In this document: positions 51,437 to 62,100 of the stretch, piece by piece
How positions within the stretch are numbered: position 1 is the first letter of the stretch
How the letters are laid out: each line of letters begins with the position of its first letter
Assembly: GCA_019918135.1 (NCBI GenBank)
Contig: WBZZ01000391.1
Coordinates: 332,501-396,500, forward strand
Direction: 5' to 3'
Length of the DNA stretch: 64,000 nt
Origin: Paulinella micropora
Lineage: Eukaryota > Cercozoa > Imbricatea > Euglyphida > Paulinellidae
Notes under the pieces: generated by a model
The model's database searches: none
Seen by the model: the letters and a program-made list of their open reading frames with translations, nothing else
Told to the model about the DNA's origin: nothing
Position numbers and translations under genes: made by a program

Positions 51437-52255
51437 ATGATGCTTAAGATAAACAATGTCAAGGTGAAGCCAGTAAAACAAGAGGGTGATGGAAACAAAA
51501 AGGCCAAGGGTTATAAATTATTCAATGAGCCTTATGCCAATATATTTCTTCTCGCTCGTAAGAAGAGCGGGAAAACAACAGCACTCTTTGAAATACTGAA
51601 ACGGACAACAGACAGAAAAACCCGTATTGTTATTATCGCTTCAACAATCCACAAGGACTACATTTATAAAGCAATGGTTAAGCACTTTAAGAACAGGGGA
51701 AACCCGATGGCAATATATACCTTTCTTAAATCGGATGGTGTAAATGTCATTGATTATGAATTAGACAAACTGAATAAACCAGACGAAGAGCAAGAAGGAG
51801 AAGTAAAACAAGACAAAAAGGAAATAGAGAAACCACAATTTTTATACTTTGGAAAAGAAAAGAAACAGATAAAGGAGGCACCGAAAGAAAGACCAAGTAA
51901 GTATATTTCTCCAGAGGTTGTTTTTGTTTTGGATGATTTAGGAAGTGGATTAAGAGACAAGTCCGTAAGCGATTTGTTAAAAAAGAATAGGCACTATAAA
52001 TCAAAGGTGATTATGTCTAGTCAGTATTTGAACGACCTACGGCCAGAAGCCATTAAGCAACTAGATTATCTATTAATCTTTCCAAGCCAGTCTCAGGACA
52101 AAATGGAACTCGTTTATAAGCACTTAGACTTATCTTTTGATTTTGATTACTTTCTTCAAAAGTATCACGAGGCGACGAAAGAGAGATTTAATTTTCTTTA
52201 TGTTTCAAGTGTTGATGATGAGTTAAGAAAAAACTTTGCTTATCGTCTTAAGTAA
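51437..52255 (+). CDS. A32-like DNA-packaging ATPase, element B
   Basis: About 272 residues from ATG 51437, which follows an AATATATATG box. P-loop region IFLLARKKSGKTTA (about residue 35), Walker B VVFVLDDLGSG (about 170) and a sensor-like MSSQYLNDLRP (about 198). This is the FtsK/HerA ATPase that drives genome packaging. A Lys/Glu-rich insert lies between the Walker motifs. Looks whole. Confidence 0.8.
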   Translation: MMLKINNVKVKPVKQEGDGNKKAKGYKLFNEPYANIFLLARKKSGKTTALFEILKRTTDRKTRIVIIASTIHKDYIYKAMVKHFKNRGNPMAIYTFLKSDGVNVIDYELDKLNKPDEEQEGEVKQDKKEIEKPQFLYFGKEKKQIKEAPKERPSKYISPEVVFVLDDLGSGLRDKSVSDLLKKNRHYKSKVIMSSQYLNDLRPEAIKQLDYLLIFPSQSQDKMELVYKHLDLSFDFDYFLQKYHEATKERFNFLYVSSVDDELRKNFAYRLK

Positions 52256-52295
52256 AAAAATAAAATTCGTAATTAATTATTTTTCTGTATTATAT

Positions 52296-52613
52296 ATGCC
52301 AGTATCACCAGTGATAATTTCACAACCATCAGGATATAACATCGGATACAATCCATCAATGCCACAGAAGGGAGGAAAAAAAGTATCTCGGACAAGATCC
52401 AAGAAGAGCGGTCAAAAGGGAGGAAAGATTAACTGGGCTAAGGTCGGAAAAACTGCCTTGGCTGTTAATAAATTCCTTCGCGATAATAAGGTAATCTCTA
52501 GGACTGCGGGGGCGTTGAGTAGTGTTGGGGTGCCTTACGCTGGTAGTGTTAGTGCTACTGCCGCAAAACTTGGGTATGGTAAGCAACGAGGAGGTGCTGT
52601 AAAGTTTCGCTGA
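52296..52613 (+). CDS. Small basic Gly/Lys-rich virion protein, element B
   Basis: 105 residues from ATG 52296, after a GTATTATATATGC box. Basic core (KKVSRTRSKKSGQKGGK), then a hydrophobic stretch (AGALSSVGVPYAGSVSATAAKLGYGK). Similar basic/GxPYA proteins in adenovirus-like and Polinton-like viruses bind DNA or line the capsid interior. Probable core protein. Confidence 0.55.
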   Translation: MPVSPVIISQPSGYNIGYNPSMPQKGGKKVSRTRSKKSGQKGGKINWAKVGKTALAVNKFLRDNKVISRTAGALSSVGVPYAGSVSATAAKLGYGKQRGGAVKFR

Positions 52614-52725
52614 AGATATTTGACAATTTCACTCTCATTCGCTTTGCTCATACTCGTAATCTCAAACTTGTTTGAGATAGTGTCAAACATCGTTCCAGAT
52701 TAATTTTTTTAGTAAAGAAAAATAG
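52614..52725 (+). promoter_or_regulatory. Intergenic stem-loop block, element B
   Basis: Has ACTCTCATTCGCTTTGCTCAT (52631 on), an AAACTTGTTT stem, an inverted TTTGACA/TGTCAAA pair enclosing it, and then AGATTAATTTTTTTAG. It is related to the block at 54434-54581. Confidence 0.55.
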
Positions 52726-53724
52726 ATGTCTATCTATACAATGGTCGCTAAGACTAAGAAGGCGAAAGTCCGTCCACCACGAGTTTATAGAAATAAGAGC
52801 GGGAGGCCATATATTATCCAGAAGGGCAAAAAATATTATCTTAATTTTGGTAAGAAAACAAATGATTTAAGCACATTACAAATCTTTAAACTTTTTATGA
52901 AATATATTAGCAAACCAAAGTCGCAAAGGGCTAGCCGCAAACCAAGAGAAAAAATAATCAAATCTGATTTTAATCGTCTTGAACACGAGAACCGAAACCA
53001 AATACAAAGCAACTTACAAAAGAAATATGAGTTAATACATGACGAGGAAGAAAAGGAAAAGAAGAAAAGGGAGGATTTAGAAGAAGAAAAGAAAAGGCTA
53101 GAACGAAAAGACATAGCCGATGCTAAGGAACTAAAAGAAACAATGGATAGGGAACATAAAAAACAACTTGCGGAGATTAAGGAAAGACAGGAAGAAAAAT
53201 CTAGGGAACAGAAAAAGGAACAACGACTTATTCAGGAACTACAGGCAGAACAACGACATAGACAGGGATTATTGACTGCTCCAGTTGCACAGCCTATTAT
53301 AGCGAACCCTAATCCCCCTTCAACTACAAATAAACCAAAGAAAACCGCAACTACATCTTCCCCAAAAATAACTGATATAACTGACAAAGTAAATAAACAA
53401 GAAAAAGATTTGGAAGAAGAAAAAAGACGAAGAATTATTGATGAAATGTTCTCCGAGAAAACGAGAAAAAAACGTGTCAAAAAAATGAAAAATAATACAA
53501 TAATAAATCACCTTAAAAAAGCAGGCATTAATATCCCTATAATAAAAAACAAAGGTTCAAACGACTACGCCACTAGTTTAAAGAGATGGTTATACACACA
53601 AAAAATCACTGAAAACATATTATCGGCAGAAGATGGATGGGATAAACTAGAACAATTTACAACAGAAATGATTGCTAAAAATGAAAGCAAAAAGAATGAA
53701 GACAAAAAAAACTCCTGTAAATAG
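52726..53724 (+). CDS. Coiled-coil virion-type protein, element B
   Basis: 332 residues: basic N-terminus with PRVYRNKSGRPYIIQKGKKYYL, then about 130 residues of Glu/Lys coiled coil, a Pro/Thr linker and a C-terminal helical part. Many Polinton-like viruses carry a long coiled protein next to the protease. Ends 53 bases into the next gene. Confidence 0.6.
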   Translation: MSIYTMVAKTKKAKVRPPRVYRNKSGRPYIIQKGKKYYLNFGKKTNDLSTLQIFKLFMKYISKPKSQRASRKPREKIIKSDFNRLEHENRNQIQSNLQKKYELIHDEEEKEKKKREDLEEEKKRLERKDIADAKELKETMDREHKKQLAEIKERQEEKSREQKKEQRLIQELQAEQRHRQGLLTAPVAQPIIANPNPPSTTNKPKKTATTSSPKITDITDKVNKQEKDLEEEKRRRIIDEMFSEKTRKKRVKKMKNNTIINHLKKAGINIPIIKNKGSNDYATSLKRWLYTQKITENILSAEDGWDKLEQFTTEMIAKNESKKNEDKKNSCK

Positions 53725-54433
53725 CACTCTATCGCCAATACCCCGTTTTGAAAATTCTCCAGATGCTAAACAACTTATATTAGAAATGACAAATCCACAA
53801 CCAGCGGAGACACAACCGACAGATGTAGCACCGCCCACGAGCACAAGTTCTGCGGAGCCGCAGCAACAACAGCAAGATGAGACAACCATACCCCCGAGCG
53901 TCGAGGAGCAACCACAGCAGGAGGGAGAGGGTCGCGGTTTAATGACTAATGAAATAGATGACATAATGAAAAAATATGGATGGTATCTCGGAGCGATAGC
54001 AAGTGATGAAATCTACAAACTAAATCCAGAAAAAAGAAAGCGATACGGATTTATTATGAATTTAGATAATCACAAACAAGCGGGGTCTCATTGGATTGCT
54101 ATATGGGTAAGTCTTGATAAAGACAGGTCAGTGGAAGTGTATGACCCATTAGCACTTTACCAACCAACGGAAGACTTTCAACAACAAATGAAACAACTCA
54201 TTGACAAAAGCCACCCCGATAGTTATTTATTAATGAAGGTTAATCAAGTAAAACAACAGAGTGATACTTGCTCAACTTGTGGATGGCACTCAATGAGATT
54301 TTTATTGGAGCGGGCGAAAGGTAATCGCTTTAAGTTTGCTAGTGGATACACAGACTTAAAGGAAGAAGAAGCGGAAAAATTAAAAGCACAGAATGGTTAT
54401 GGGGATGGTGAGGGATTTAATACATTCATATAA
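53672..54433 (+). CDS. Adenain/Ulp1-like cysteine protease, element B
   Basis: 253 residues. After a Pro/Gln-rich first 90 residues comes a C48-type fold: His in GSHWIAIWV, Asp in VEVYDPLAL, and Cys in SDTCSTCGWHSMRF, in the family's order. This protease matures capsid proteins in adenoviruses, virophages and Polintons. It overlaps the coiled-coil gene by 53 bases. Looks whole. I did not find an equivalent in element A. Confidence 0.8.
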   Translation: MLKMKAKRMKTKKTPVNSTLSPIPRFENSPDAKQLILEMTNPQPAETQPTDVAPPTSTSSAEPQQQQQDETTIPPSVEEQPQQEGEGRGLMTNEIDDIMKKYGWYLGAIASDEIYKLNPEKRKRYGFIMNLDNHKQAGSHWIAIWVSLDKDRSVEVYDPLALYQPTEDFQQQMKQLIDKSHPDSYLLMKVNQVKQQSDTCSTCGWHSMRFLLERAKGNRFKFASGYTDLKEEEAEKLKAQNGYGDGEGFNTFI

Positions 54434-54581
54434 AAGATAGTTATCAACTACACTCTCATTCGTTTCACTCATTCTCGTTTGTTGATAACCATCGAAAACC
54501 GATTAATTTTTTTGAAAAAGGAAAAAACGATGTTTAGAATAAGCGAGAGTGCGACAGCACGAAGCGCAATTCTAAATATCA
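54434..54581 (+). promoter_or_regulatory. Intergenic stem-loop block ahead of the penton-like gene
   Basis: Contains ACTCTCATTCGTTTCACTCAT, an inverted GTTATCAAC/GTTGATAAC pair, CGATTAATTTTTTTG, and the second copy of the TTTAGAATAAGCG to TTCTAAA stem (54533-54576). The repeat ends next to ATG 54582. This favours 54582 over the upstream ATGs as the gene start. Confidence 0.6.
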
Positions 54582-55392
54582 TGGATTACAAAGGGGGCAG
54601 GTCAAGTGGTATCTATTACATAAATAGTAAAAACAGAATAACAGGCACAGATAGCGACTTTACACACGAAATAAACTTAAAATCACTGGACAATCCCACA
54701 CATTGTAAAATTCTTCATATCTATGTTCCAAAGTCATATTACTCTGTGGCTTCGCCATATAATACTTTACTCTTAGCGAAGACGGGTATGAGGCTTTAAT
54801 TACTATACCTGAGGGAAACTACACAATGAACAATCTAAAAAATAAGTTGTCGGAGATACTAACCGCAGACAGCCCAAATAATTATACTTATGTTGTATCC
54901 AGTAATAATACCAACATAGAACCAGAAGATGGCAAATTAACATTCAGTGTTTCAAATAACGGAGGTATTCAACCGCGATTTATATTTGATGGTGATACCC
55001 GTATTCACGAAGTAATGGGGTTTGATAGAAATTCCACATATTTCTTTGCTAATGATTTTATTAAATCGCCAAACGTAATTATTCTAACTGGAGAAAAGAC
55101 TTTGTATCTTCAATCGGACTTAGTGGGCGAAGGTGATAATCACGTGCTACAAGAAATATACACTGCCAACGAAATTCCTTTTGGTGCCGTTATATACGAC
55201 GGAAGTGGGTCAGAGTATGGTAAGAAATTATCCTCCAGTTCAAATAATGTATATAGGTTTTATCTTACAGACGAAAACGATCAGGCTATAAATCTTAATG
55301 GTTTGGGTATTGTAATGACATTATTAATTTACAGAGAGACTAATTATTTTAATTTATTTACATCCTTTTTCAATTTATTAAAATCTAGGTAA
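54582..55392 (+). pseudogene. Penton-like minor capsid protein, element B, broken
   Basis: Starts MDYKGGRSSGIYYINSKNR and has the IPEGNYT segment followed by a helix, the same pattern as in element A. Beta-rich to the end. It lies between protease and capsid gene. About one break. Confidence 0.65.
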
Positions 55393-55483
55393 TTTAATTA
55401 ATTTTAGAATTATTTATTTTTTTCTACAAATATATTCTTGTGAATTAGCAAATAATCTCAACTGCCTAAAAATCAAAAACAAA

Positions 55484-56959
55484 ATGCCAACTCAACACGG
55501 AGGCGAACTAGACTTTTCTAGAACTGACTACATCAGTGCTTCTTATCGTTTGAATAAACTCGCTCCACGTGAGGGCTCTGGAACCTTTGAGGTCACCACT
55601 GCTGGTGGGCAAGAACGATCATTTGACCTTATCAGTCGCCCGTTCAATCTCGCTCGGTCTTATTTGAGTTTTACTTATACTATGAGAGCAGCGGGCGCCA
55701 ACACTTATTCAAGAATTTTTATGGACTGCCTTTCATCCATTAGACAAATTCAACTTCAGACCCGTAGCGGTGTTTATTTGTGCGACCTTAATAACCTCGG
55801 GACGGTTACTAAAATGCTTTGGAAGCCTGAGACATCTTTGAAGGATTTCCTTGACCTTCCTAACCACGATGTCGCCACTGGATATGGTTGTATGCTTCAA
55901 AAGTGTAATGCTAATGGATTGATTAACATTAGTGCCGCAGCAGCCACCAGAACAGATTTTCGTGGAATGACTGATGGTGCTAACAACGTGGCGGCGAGAA
56001 CTCTTGCTATGTTTGCTGAACCTCCCATCAGTGCTCGTCGTCATAACGATGCCGCATTGACTGACGGGACTGGCGTGCTTTCTCCTGTAAATGTTAATTA
56101 CAACGAAGCAAAATATCTTGTAGGTAGTGCCGAAAATGCCGCCACCGCTATCAATGTGAAAATTCCTTTGAGTATGCTTATTAATACTATTTTCGCTCTT
56201 GATAAAACCATCATGTTTCCAGAGATTTTGACGATGCGGATTGTGTGGAGTGCTACTGACAGATCTAGTTATACAGTGACTAATGGTGCGGCGACTGCTA
56301 TTAATACTGCGAATGTCGGATCCGCGGCGACGGCTGTCAGTGCTGATGTTACTAATATTGCTTTGTTTCTGGCTGTTGAAACTAATCCTGATGTCATTCA
56401 ATCCATTCAGGCAAAGATTGCTAGCCCTGAGGGTATGAGTTTTAACATTGATTATCCTTATGTGTATAAAAACACTATCGCAGCAAGCACGACACAAAAC
56501 ATTATTATGAGATTTGACCGCGGACACGGTCGCAGATTGAAGAAGATTTATCACTCTGTTTTCAATAATTCTGAAACAAAGAATACGGCTTATGACCACG
56601 ATAACAGAGCGCAGGCTAAGGTTGTAAGTTTTTACACCACACTTGACGGAGCACGACAGCAGGAGTTTAATATTGATACCTCCCTAGAAGAAGACTATAT
56701 GTATTTGAAGACAAAGATTGAGGGTTCGGCTTTGTTGAATGCGGACATATACAAATATAACTGGTTTTGGTGTGATGCTTGGGATAACACTCGTCCGCTG
56801 TGGAGCAAAGACCAGAATGAGATTAGCGGACTTGACCTGTCTATGGAGCGACGATGGGAATTCATTGCGACGACTGCGAATAATGCTCACAACCATTACA
56901 CCGTGGCCATTGCTCAGCGAGAGGTTCAAGTGAAGGCAAATGTTATTTCAATTAGTTAA
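55484..56959 (+). CDS. Major capsid protein (double jelly-roll), element B
   Basis: 491 residues, beta-rich, with balanced composition. It starts MPTQHGGELDFSRTDY and has an internal division near residue 230 (KIPLSMLINTIF). Size and position between penton-like and adhesin-like genes fit the capsid protein of Polinton-like viruses. GC content and codon use are higher and more even than in neighbouring genes, as expected for a highly expressed gene. It does not align well with the capsid protein of element A. Looks whole. Confidence 0.75.
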   Translation: MPTQHGGELDFSRTDYISASYRLNKLAPREGSGTFEVTTAGGQERSFDLISRPFNLARSYLSFTYTMRAAGANTYSRIFMDCLSSIRQIQLQTRSGVYLCDLNNLGTVTKMLWKPETSLKDFLDLPNHDVATGYGCMLQKCNANGLINISAAAATRTDFRGMTDGANNVAARTLAMFAEPPISARRHNDAALTDGTGVLSPVNVNYNEAKYLVGSAENAATAINVKIPLSMLINTIFALDKTIMFPEILTMRIVWSATDRSSYTVTNGAATAINTANVGSAATAVSADVTNIALFLAVETNPDVIQSIQAKIASPEGMSFNIDYPYVYKNTIAASTTQNIIMRFDRGHGRRLKKIYHSVFNNSETKNTAYDHDNRAQAKVVSFYTTLDGARQQEFNIDTSLEEDYMYLKTKIEGSALLNADIYKYNWFWCDAWDNTRPLWSKDQNEISGLDLSMERRWEFIATTANNAHNHYTVAIAQREVQVKANVISIS

Positions 56960-57014
56960 GTGGGTAATTATTAATTTTGATAGTTAATTTATATTTTTTT
57001 AATAATATATAACA

Positions 57015-58244
57015 ATGAGCCACCAACGAAACTTAATCGCACAAAATCCTGACGGCGAATTTATAAATGTCAGTGCTGGATATGATGGAAACCTTGAAAC
57101 TAATAATATGAAGACCGCTTTTGGTGAAGCAACTAGCGCGCAATTAACACCAGTATTACAGGAAATCTTTCCATATACCATTAATACTAGGATATGGACA
57201 AAAACAGAAACAAAATCGTCTGTGTCATTCTTGAATAATATGGCTGAATTGAAAACAACTGCTAATGCGACGGCGGATGCTGGATTAGTAAGTAAAAGGA
57301 GAATAAAATATAGAACTGGAACAGGTGTCCTCGCCCGCTTTACTGTTATATGGACAACTGATGATACAAAAGATTACTATTCATTTATTGGAATAGGAAA
57401 TGACCTTAACGATGGATTTTATTTTTACAAAAATCAAGCAGGAATGAATATCGCGCATTGTGCTGGAGGTGCTGTAGATTATATTGACCAAGTAGATTGG
57501 GACGACCCTTGCGATGGAAATTATGCTATGCCAGCCTTAGACTGGAGCAAAGGAAATGTATTTCAAATTCAATTTCAGTATCTTGGGTTTGGTGCTATTA
57601 AGTTTTACATTGAAAATCCCATAACAGGATTATTTCAATTAGTTCACATGATTGAGTATGCGAATGCTAATACTGGGGTAAGCCTGCGAAATACAACATT
57701 ACCTTTTACGGCAGTCATGAGAAATGATGCAAAGACTGGAATACAAATTCTTAAAACGGCGAGTGCTAGTTTATTCATTGAGGGGTCAAATACTATTAAT
57801 ACAAGTATTACAAATACTGCGGAAGGGACTGAAGCAGGTAATATAACTGAAAGCCCCATTTTGAGTATCAGGAATAAAGCGCTATTCAATAATAGCCTAA
57901 CCAACTATTCAAATGTCTTTCCTTCCTTGGTAAGTATTACAAATGAAGATACTAAGTCAAATGTCGTCAGAATGGTATTGAATGGGACGCTAACAGGGGC
58001 TGGTTTTGCTGATGTTGATGCCACAACTTCAATCGTAGATACCGACACAAAAGCGACGGCCATCGCCAACGGAACGACAATTTTTAAGATTTATGTAAAT
58101 GCTGGCTCTACTCAACAGATTAATCTCAGAACATACGATATTCAATTAACACCGAACGATGTTTTGACATTCACACAGAAGGCTGTGTCGGCAGGTAGTG
58201 GTAGTAATATTAATGTTATCGCTAACTTTATAGAAGACCAATAA
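57015..58244 (+). CDS. Adhesin-like virion protein, element B
   Basis: 409 residues, beta-rich, without Cys clusters. The central part (FQIQFQYLGFGAIKFYIENPITG) and the N-terminal part match the gene of element A at 25009-26216. An AATAATATATAAC box precedes the ATG. No enzyme motif. Likely a virion surface or receptor-binding protein. Looks whole. Confidence 0.65.
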   Translation: MSHQRNLIAQNPDGEFINVSAGYDGNLETNNMKTAFGEATSAQLTPVLQEIFPYTINTRIWTKTETKSSVSFLNNMAELKTTANATADAGLVSKRRIKYRTGTGVLARFTVIWTTDDTKDYYSFIGIGNDLNDGFYFYKNQAGMNIAHCAGGAVDYIDQVDWDDPCDGNYAMPALDWSKGNVFQIQFQYLGFGAIKFYIENPITGLFQLVHMIEYANANTGVSLRNTTLPFTAVMRNDAKTGIQILKTASASLFIEGSNTINTSITNTAEGTEAGNITESPILSIRNKALFNNSLTNYSNVFPSLVSITNEDTKSNVVRMVLNGTLTGAGFADVDATTSIVDTDTKATAIANGTTIFKIYVNAGSTQQINLRTYDIQLTPNDVLTFTQKAVSAGSGSNINVIANFIEDQ

Positions 58245-58281
58245 AGCAAAAAAAATTTGATGGAAGAGGATGTAATATCAA

Positions 58282-58737
58282 TCACAAATATTTGTTTACC
58301 GCGTCTTTGTTATTAAAATAAGGTTGTTGAATTAAATATTCAAGGTATGGTTTATCAATCTTAGCAACATCTTCAATTTTCATTTTTTTATACTTTCCAT
58401 ATTGAAGAACAACATCTTTCTTTAATATACATCCTTCTTCTGTACATTCTATAGCAGTCGCTATCTCTTCTCCTACATTAGCCTTGATTTCAGTGATACC
58501 AGTCTCTTTTAAATCACTCGCAGTAAAAGGTGTGCTTGGTTTTTCGTCCATTATTTTTTGTAATGTCTCCTCTAATGGTATAACGACTTTAACATTATCG
58601 TCTCTCGGCTTGTATTGCTCATAGAAAGAAACAATGTCGGGCTTTGTCCATTTAATGGTCGGCTTTTTTATTTCGCCGTCAAGGTTCCATTTTTCAATTT
58701 CATTCAAGTAGTCCTGCTTGGTGCTTAGGTCTGTCAT
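58282..58737 (-). CDS. STKQxYL-family protein with exonuclease-X-type C-terminal motif, element B
   Basis: 151 residues. The N-terminal part matches 11314-11916 of element A. The C-terminal 40 residues (LQYGKYKKMKIEDVAKIDKPYLEYLIQQP) match the small domain found at the end of exodeoxyribonuclease-X-like and other viral proteins: F/YGKYK, then DvA..D..YL.W. Possible DNA- or protein-binding role. Confidence 0.65.
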   Translation of the reverse strand: MTDLSTKQDYLNEIEKWNLDGEIKKPTIKWTKPDIVSFYEQYKPRDDNVKVVIPLEETLQKIMDEKPSTPFTASDLKETGITEIKANVGEEIATAIECTEEGCILKKDVVLQYGKYKKMKIEDVAKIDKPYLEYLIQQPYFNNKDAVNKYL

Positions 58738-58768
58738 TGATATATGTATAGCAAAATTTTATTTTTTA

Positions 58769-59055
58769 TTATAAATATTTTTTTAGTTCACTTTTAATGT
58801 CCGTAAATTTATCAAACCACGGCTGTTTCATAACCCATTCAAGGTATGGCTTATTAATAGTTGCAACATCTTGAATTTTTTTTCCTTTGTATTTGCCAAA
58901 TGGAAAAGTATCCTTTGGCTTTCCTGCCCGCGCATTTTCAATCATTTGGATTTCGTCAGTAATTATCTTTTCAACATCGGTAATAGAAAATGTTTCTTTT
59001 TTTTTTCAATAGAGAGTTTCTCAAACTTCTCACATAATCTGATGAGGGTGGTCAT
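58769..59055 (-). pseudogene. Second exonuclease-X-type small domain, element B, broken
   Basis: Carries FGKYKGKKIQDVATINKPYLEW, the same motif as the end of the neighbouring gene, in the same orientation. It appears to be a diverged tandem copy of that domain. Broken. Confidence 0.5.
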
Positions 59056-59123
59056 TGGTCTATATAGAGTGGTAAAAAAATTTATGGAAAAAAATTAATT
59101 ATTTGTTTATCATTTTAATTTTT

Positions 59124-62100
59124 TTAAAATCCAAAAGGTCTAGTTTCAATCGCATTCTCTACAATTCCGATAACTTGTCTTTTCGTATATGTAAAACTAA
59201 ATATCTTTTCTAAGTATTCGCTTGTTATTTTTTTCTTTTGTTTATCTCTTGTAATTTTGTTGTTTTCTATTATAACTACTTTTCCAGACTTCTCAATTCG
59301 CTTAGCAATCCGTAATTCTTCATCAGTCTCCAACAATTCATCCAGTTCATTTTTTCCATTCTCAAATAATTCAGTGTTTGTAATACCTAGCCCGCAACTT
59401 ATTACACTTAACATATTCGGTCAATTCAATGCTTTTTTCGTTTCATAGTTCATACTAAATCCTTTTACTTTCATACTGGCTTTACCATTATATAATAAGT
59501 ATCCATAACATTTCGGCCCTCCTCCCACAAAGGTTTTTATTTTTGCTCCTTTCAATTCATCTGTCCAATCTCCCAGTAAATCGCCTGTCTCTACATCCAC
59601 CTCATTAATTTCTTTGTTAGTCGTATATATTACGCTGTCTGTGTCATGATACAATATCCTATTGCCTAATCTGTCCATCATATTGTAAAGTCTCATTCTC
59701 GCGTGGCATGTAGTAAATAAAGCAACCACAATATTTGTTTTAATCGGGTCGCTCACCGCATCCTGTTTTAAGTCATAACTGGCTTCTACAATTTTGTCGT
59801 TAATTATGTTAATATTAATATTATCAACTGATTTATCGTTCAATAGTTTGTATAATGTATCTTTATCCTTTATCATTTTGTTCTGTGTTTTATTTTGTTT
59901 CTGTCCAAACTTACCCCATAAAGAGTTCAAGCACAACTTAGCAACTGCTCTCCGTCCTTCGTTTTTGAATATTTTGCTTTCATCCATCTTAACTCCCATT
60001 TTAACTTCCATACTTTTTATGTAATTTTGTTTTTCGGCTTCCGTATTACATCCCGCGGGATATCCGCTGGACTCTTGTTTTACTTTCAAGAATGTCTTTA
60101 TGTATTCTTTGAAAAGGCTACTGCTTTGTTCTTTCCAGTGCCATACTTCATATACTTTTATCAACTTATACCCTTTCTCTAAGGCCTTGTAAATTTCTGG
60201 AGTTGCCCATGTACCTGTTATTGCTCGTTCTTTATCTGTGTGCTTACATTCTCCATGTTGCTCAGTCATTCCGCACTTATCGCATAAGTAATACATCATC
60301 TTACCTCTGTCTGCCTTCGGTAAGACTGGGTGTAGTAATCCTCTAGGTGGTAGCATCTTAACCTTAGCAACTCCGAAATATTCTCTGTTTATAATTTTAT
60401 TTTTCATTTCATTTCTTTCGTCCTCGTTGTTTGGTCTAATAATTATATGGTGACCGCTTGGATAAAGGTCGTAATACATCACAGTCGGATAAAGTGAGCA
60501 TATGTCAATATATTTCGCATACTCATTATCATGTCGTGATTTCCAATATAATTTCAAAGCATTCACTCTACCTCCAAACATTGCCTCTCGTGGGTTTAGT
60601 CCTTCTTGTTCAGTAATTCGTTCGTTTGTATCCTCTGCCAGTCTTTCACTGGTTTTCATCAGGCTCCATTCGCACTCCCAGACACTTATTACTTTTGCTT
60701 GTTCGTTAAGTTGTTTTTCTCTTCTCATTGTTTCCTTGTATAGTTCGCCCATTGTCTTATTCTTCTTCACATTCAAAGCATTGCTATTCCAACACTTATC
60801 ACATCCGTGCCAATGACACCCGTAAAACTCATAAGCGGTTTTGTTTTTCTCATCCCATCCATCTACATACACACGAGATTGCCCGAGTTGAAACATTTTT
60901 TCACCTCCGTTGAATGCGTGTTTAATATCAGTTTTATCTAACCTGCTTCTGTATGCTAACCATTCTACACAAGCCCTAGAAGTCATCCTGTTTTGCTTTT
61001 CCGCTTTCAATATCGCAATTGAATTCTCTGGCATAAACTTAGCACGATACAAAGCCATAACACAACTCGCAATAGTTGTATATTGAAAAGGGTCAATACC
61101 AAACTCTAGAAACTGGTTTCTAAAATCTATACAACCCTTTCTCAGTATATCAACATCTGAATGACAATACTCACCGATTTCCTTCGCCATATCAAAGTGG
61201 TTATGTGCTTTCACTTGTTCGTCATACCATTCAAGAAATTCTTTTCGTTTATCTCCTCGCATCGTGTCGTAGCCGTAATGTTTCTTATGTGGCATTACAC
61301 CGACATAGTTTCTATTTTTTACCGTATTGAAGAAGTGCGGGAAGAAACCTTTCTTAAGTTCCGTAAGTCCGAATGTCTTTGGAAAGTCTGACAATGGCAT
61401 CGTAAGAAAACTTAGGCTGTCTATAAACCGATACTTCTTAAGTGTCATCATCATAATCTTACCACCTTCATAGATTACAAATGGAGTTTGTCCATTATCA
61501 ACCAACCACTTAAGAATAAACTGACAATCATAACCGCGGGCATTGTGCGCAATAAATGTAAATCCGCTGTGTTTAGTGTCAAAAGCCCAATTACAGAAAT
61601 CTTGAATGTTCTTATGTATAATAGGCGGTTCCTTCGCATCGTAATACTGGCTTTCCGCATGATTAACAATGTGCTCGCCTGTGTCCTGTGTCGCTTCAAA
61701 GTCAAAGAATATGTATTGCTCTGACGGCGGTAAGATTTCTTTTTGGACTATTTCGCACTGGTGTTCAAGCGGTTTTACTAGTTTGCAATTTTGGCATTTC
61801 GCATATCCGCATTTGTGCTCATCCTTCTTTCTGTAATTAAGACCGCACGATTTACATTTCGCTTTAATATCGCAGTTTGTCGTCCTATGATTATTAAAGC
61901 ATTCAGTGTTTGGAAACTTTCTATTACACTGCTCACATTCTTTCCACTGGCTCTTGTCATTTATTCCCTTACATCCGTTGGTTTCACAGATACTACATTT
62001 TGCTTCACAGGCGTGTCTTTCCATATACCCTCTTAGACATAACTCACAGAAATTCTTTTTTCCTATCATAGACTTCATATTAGTTATGGCATCGTAATAT

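Noticed and set aside
55733-56599. 288-codon minus-strand frame within the capsid gene of B
   Set aside because: No motif, His/Arg/Ser-rich composition typical of antisense shadow frames, and it lies within a well-supported gene.
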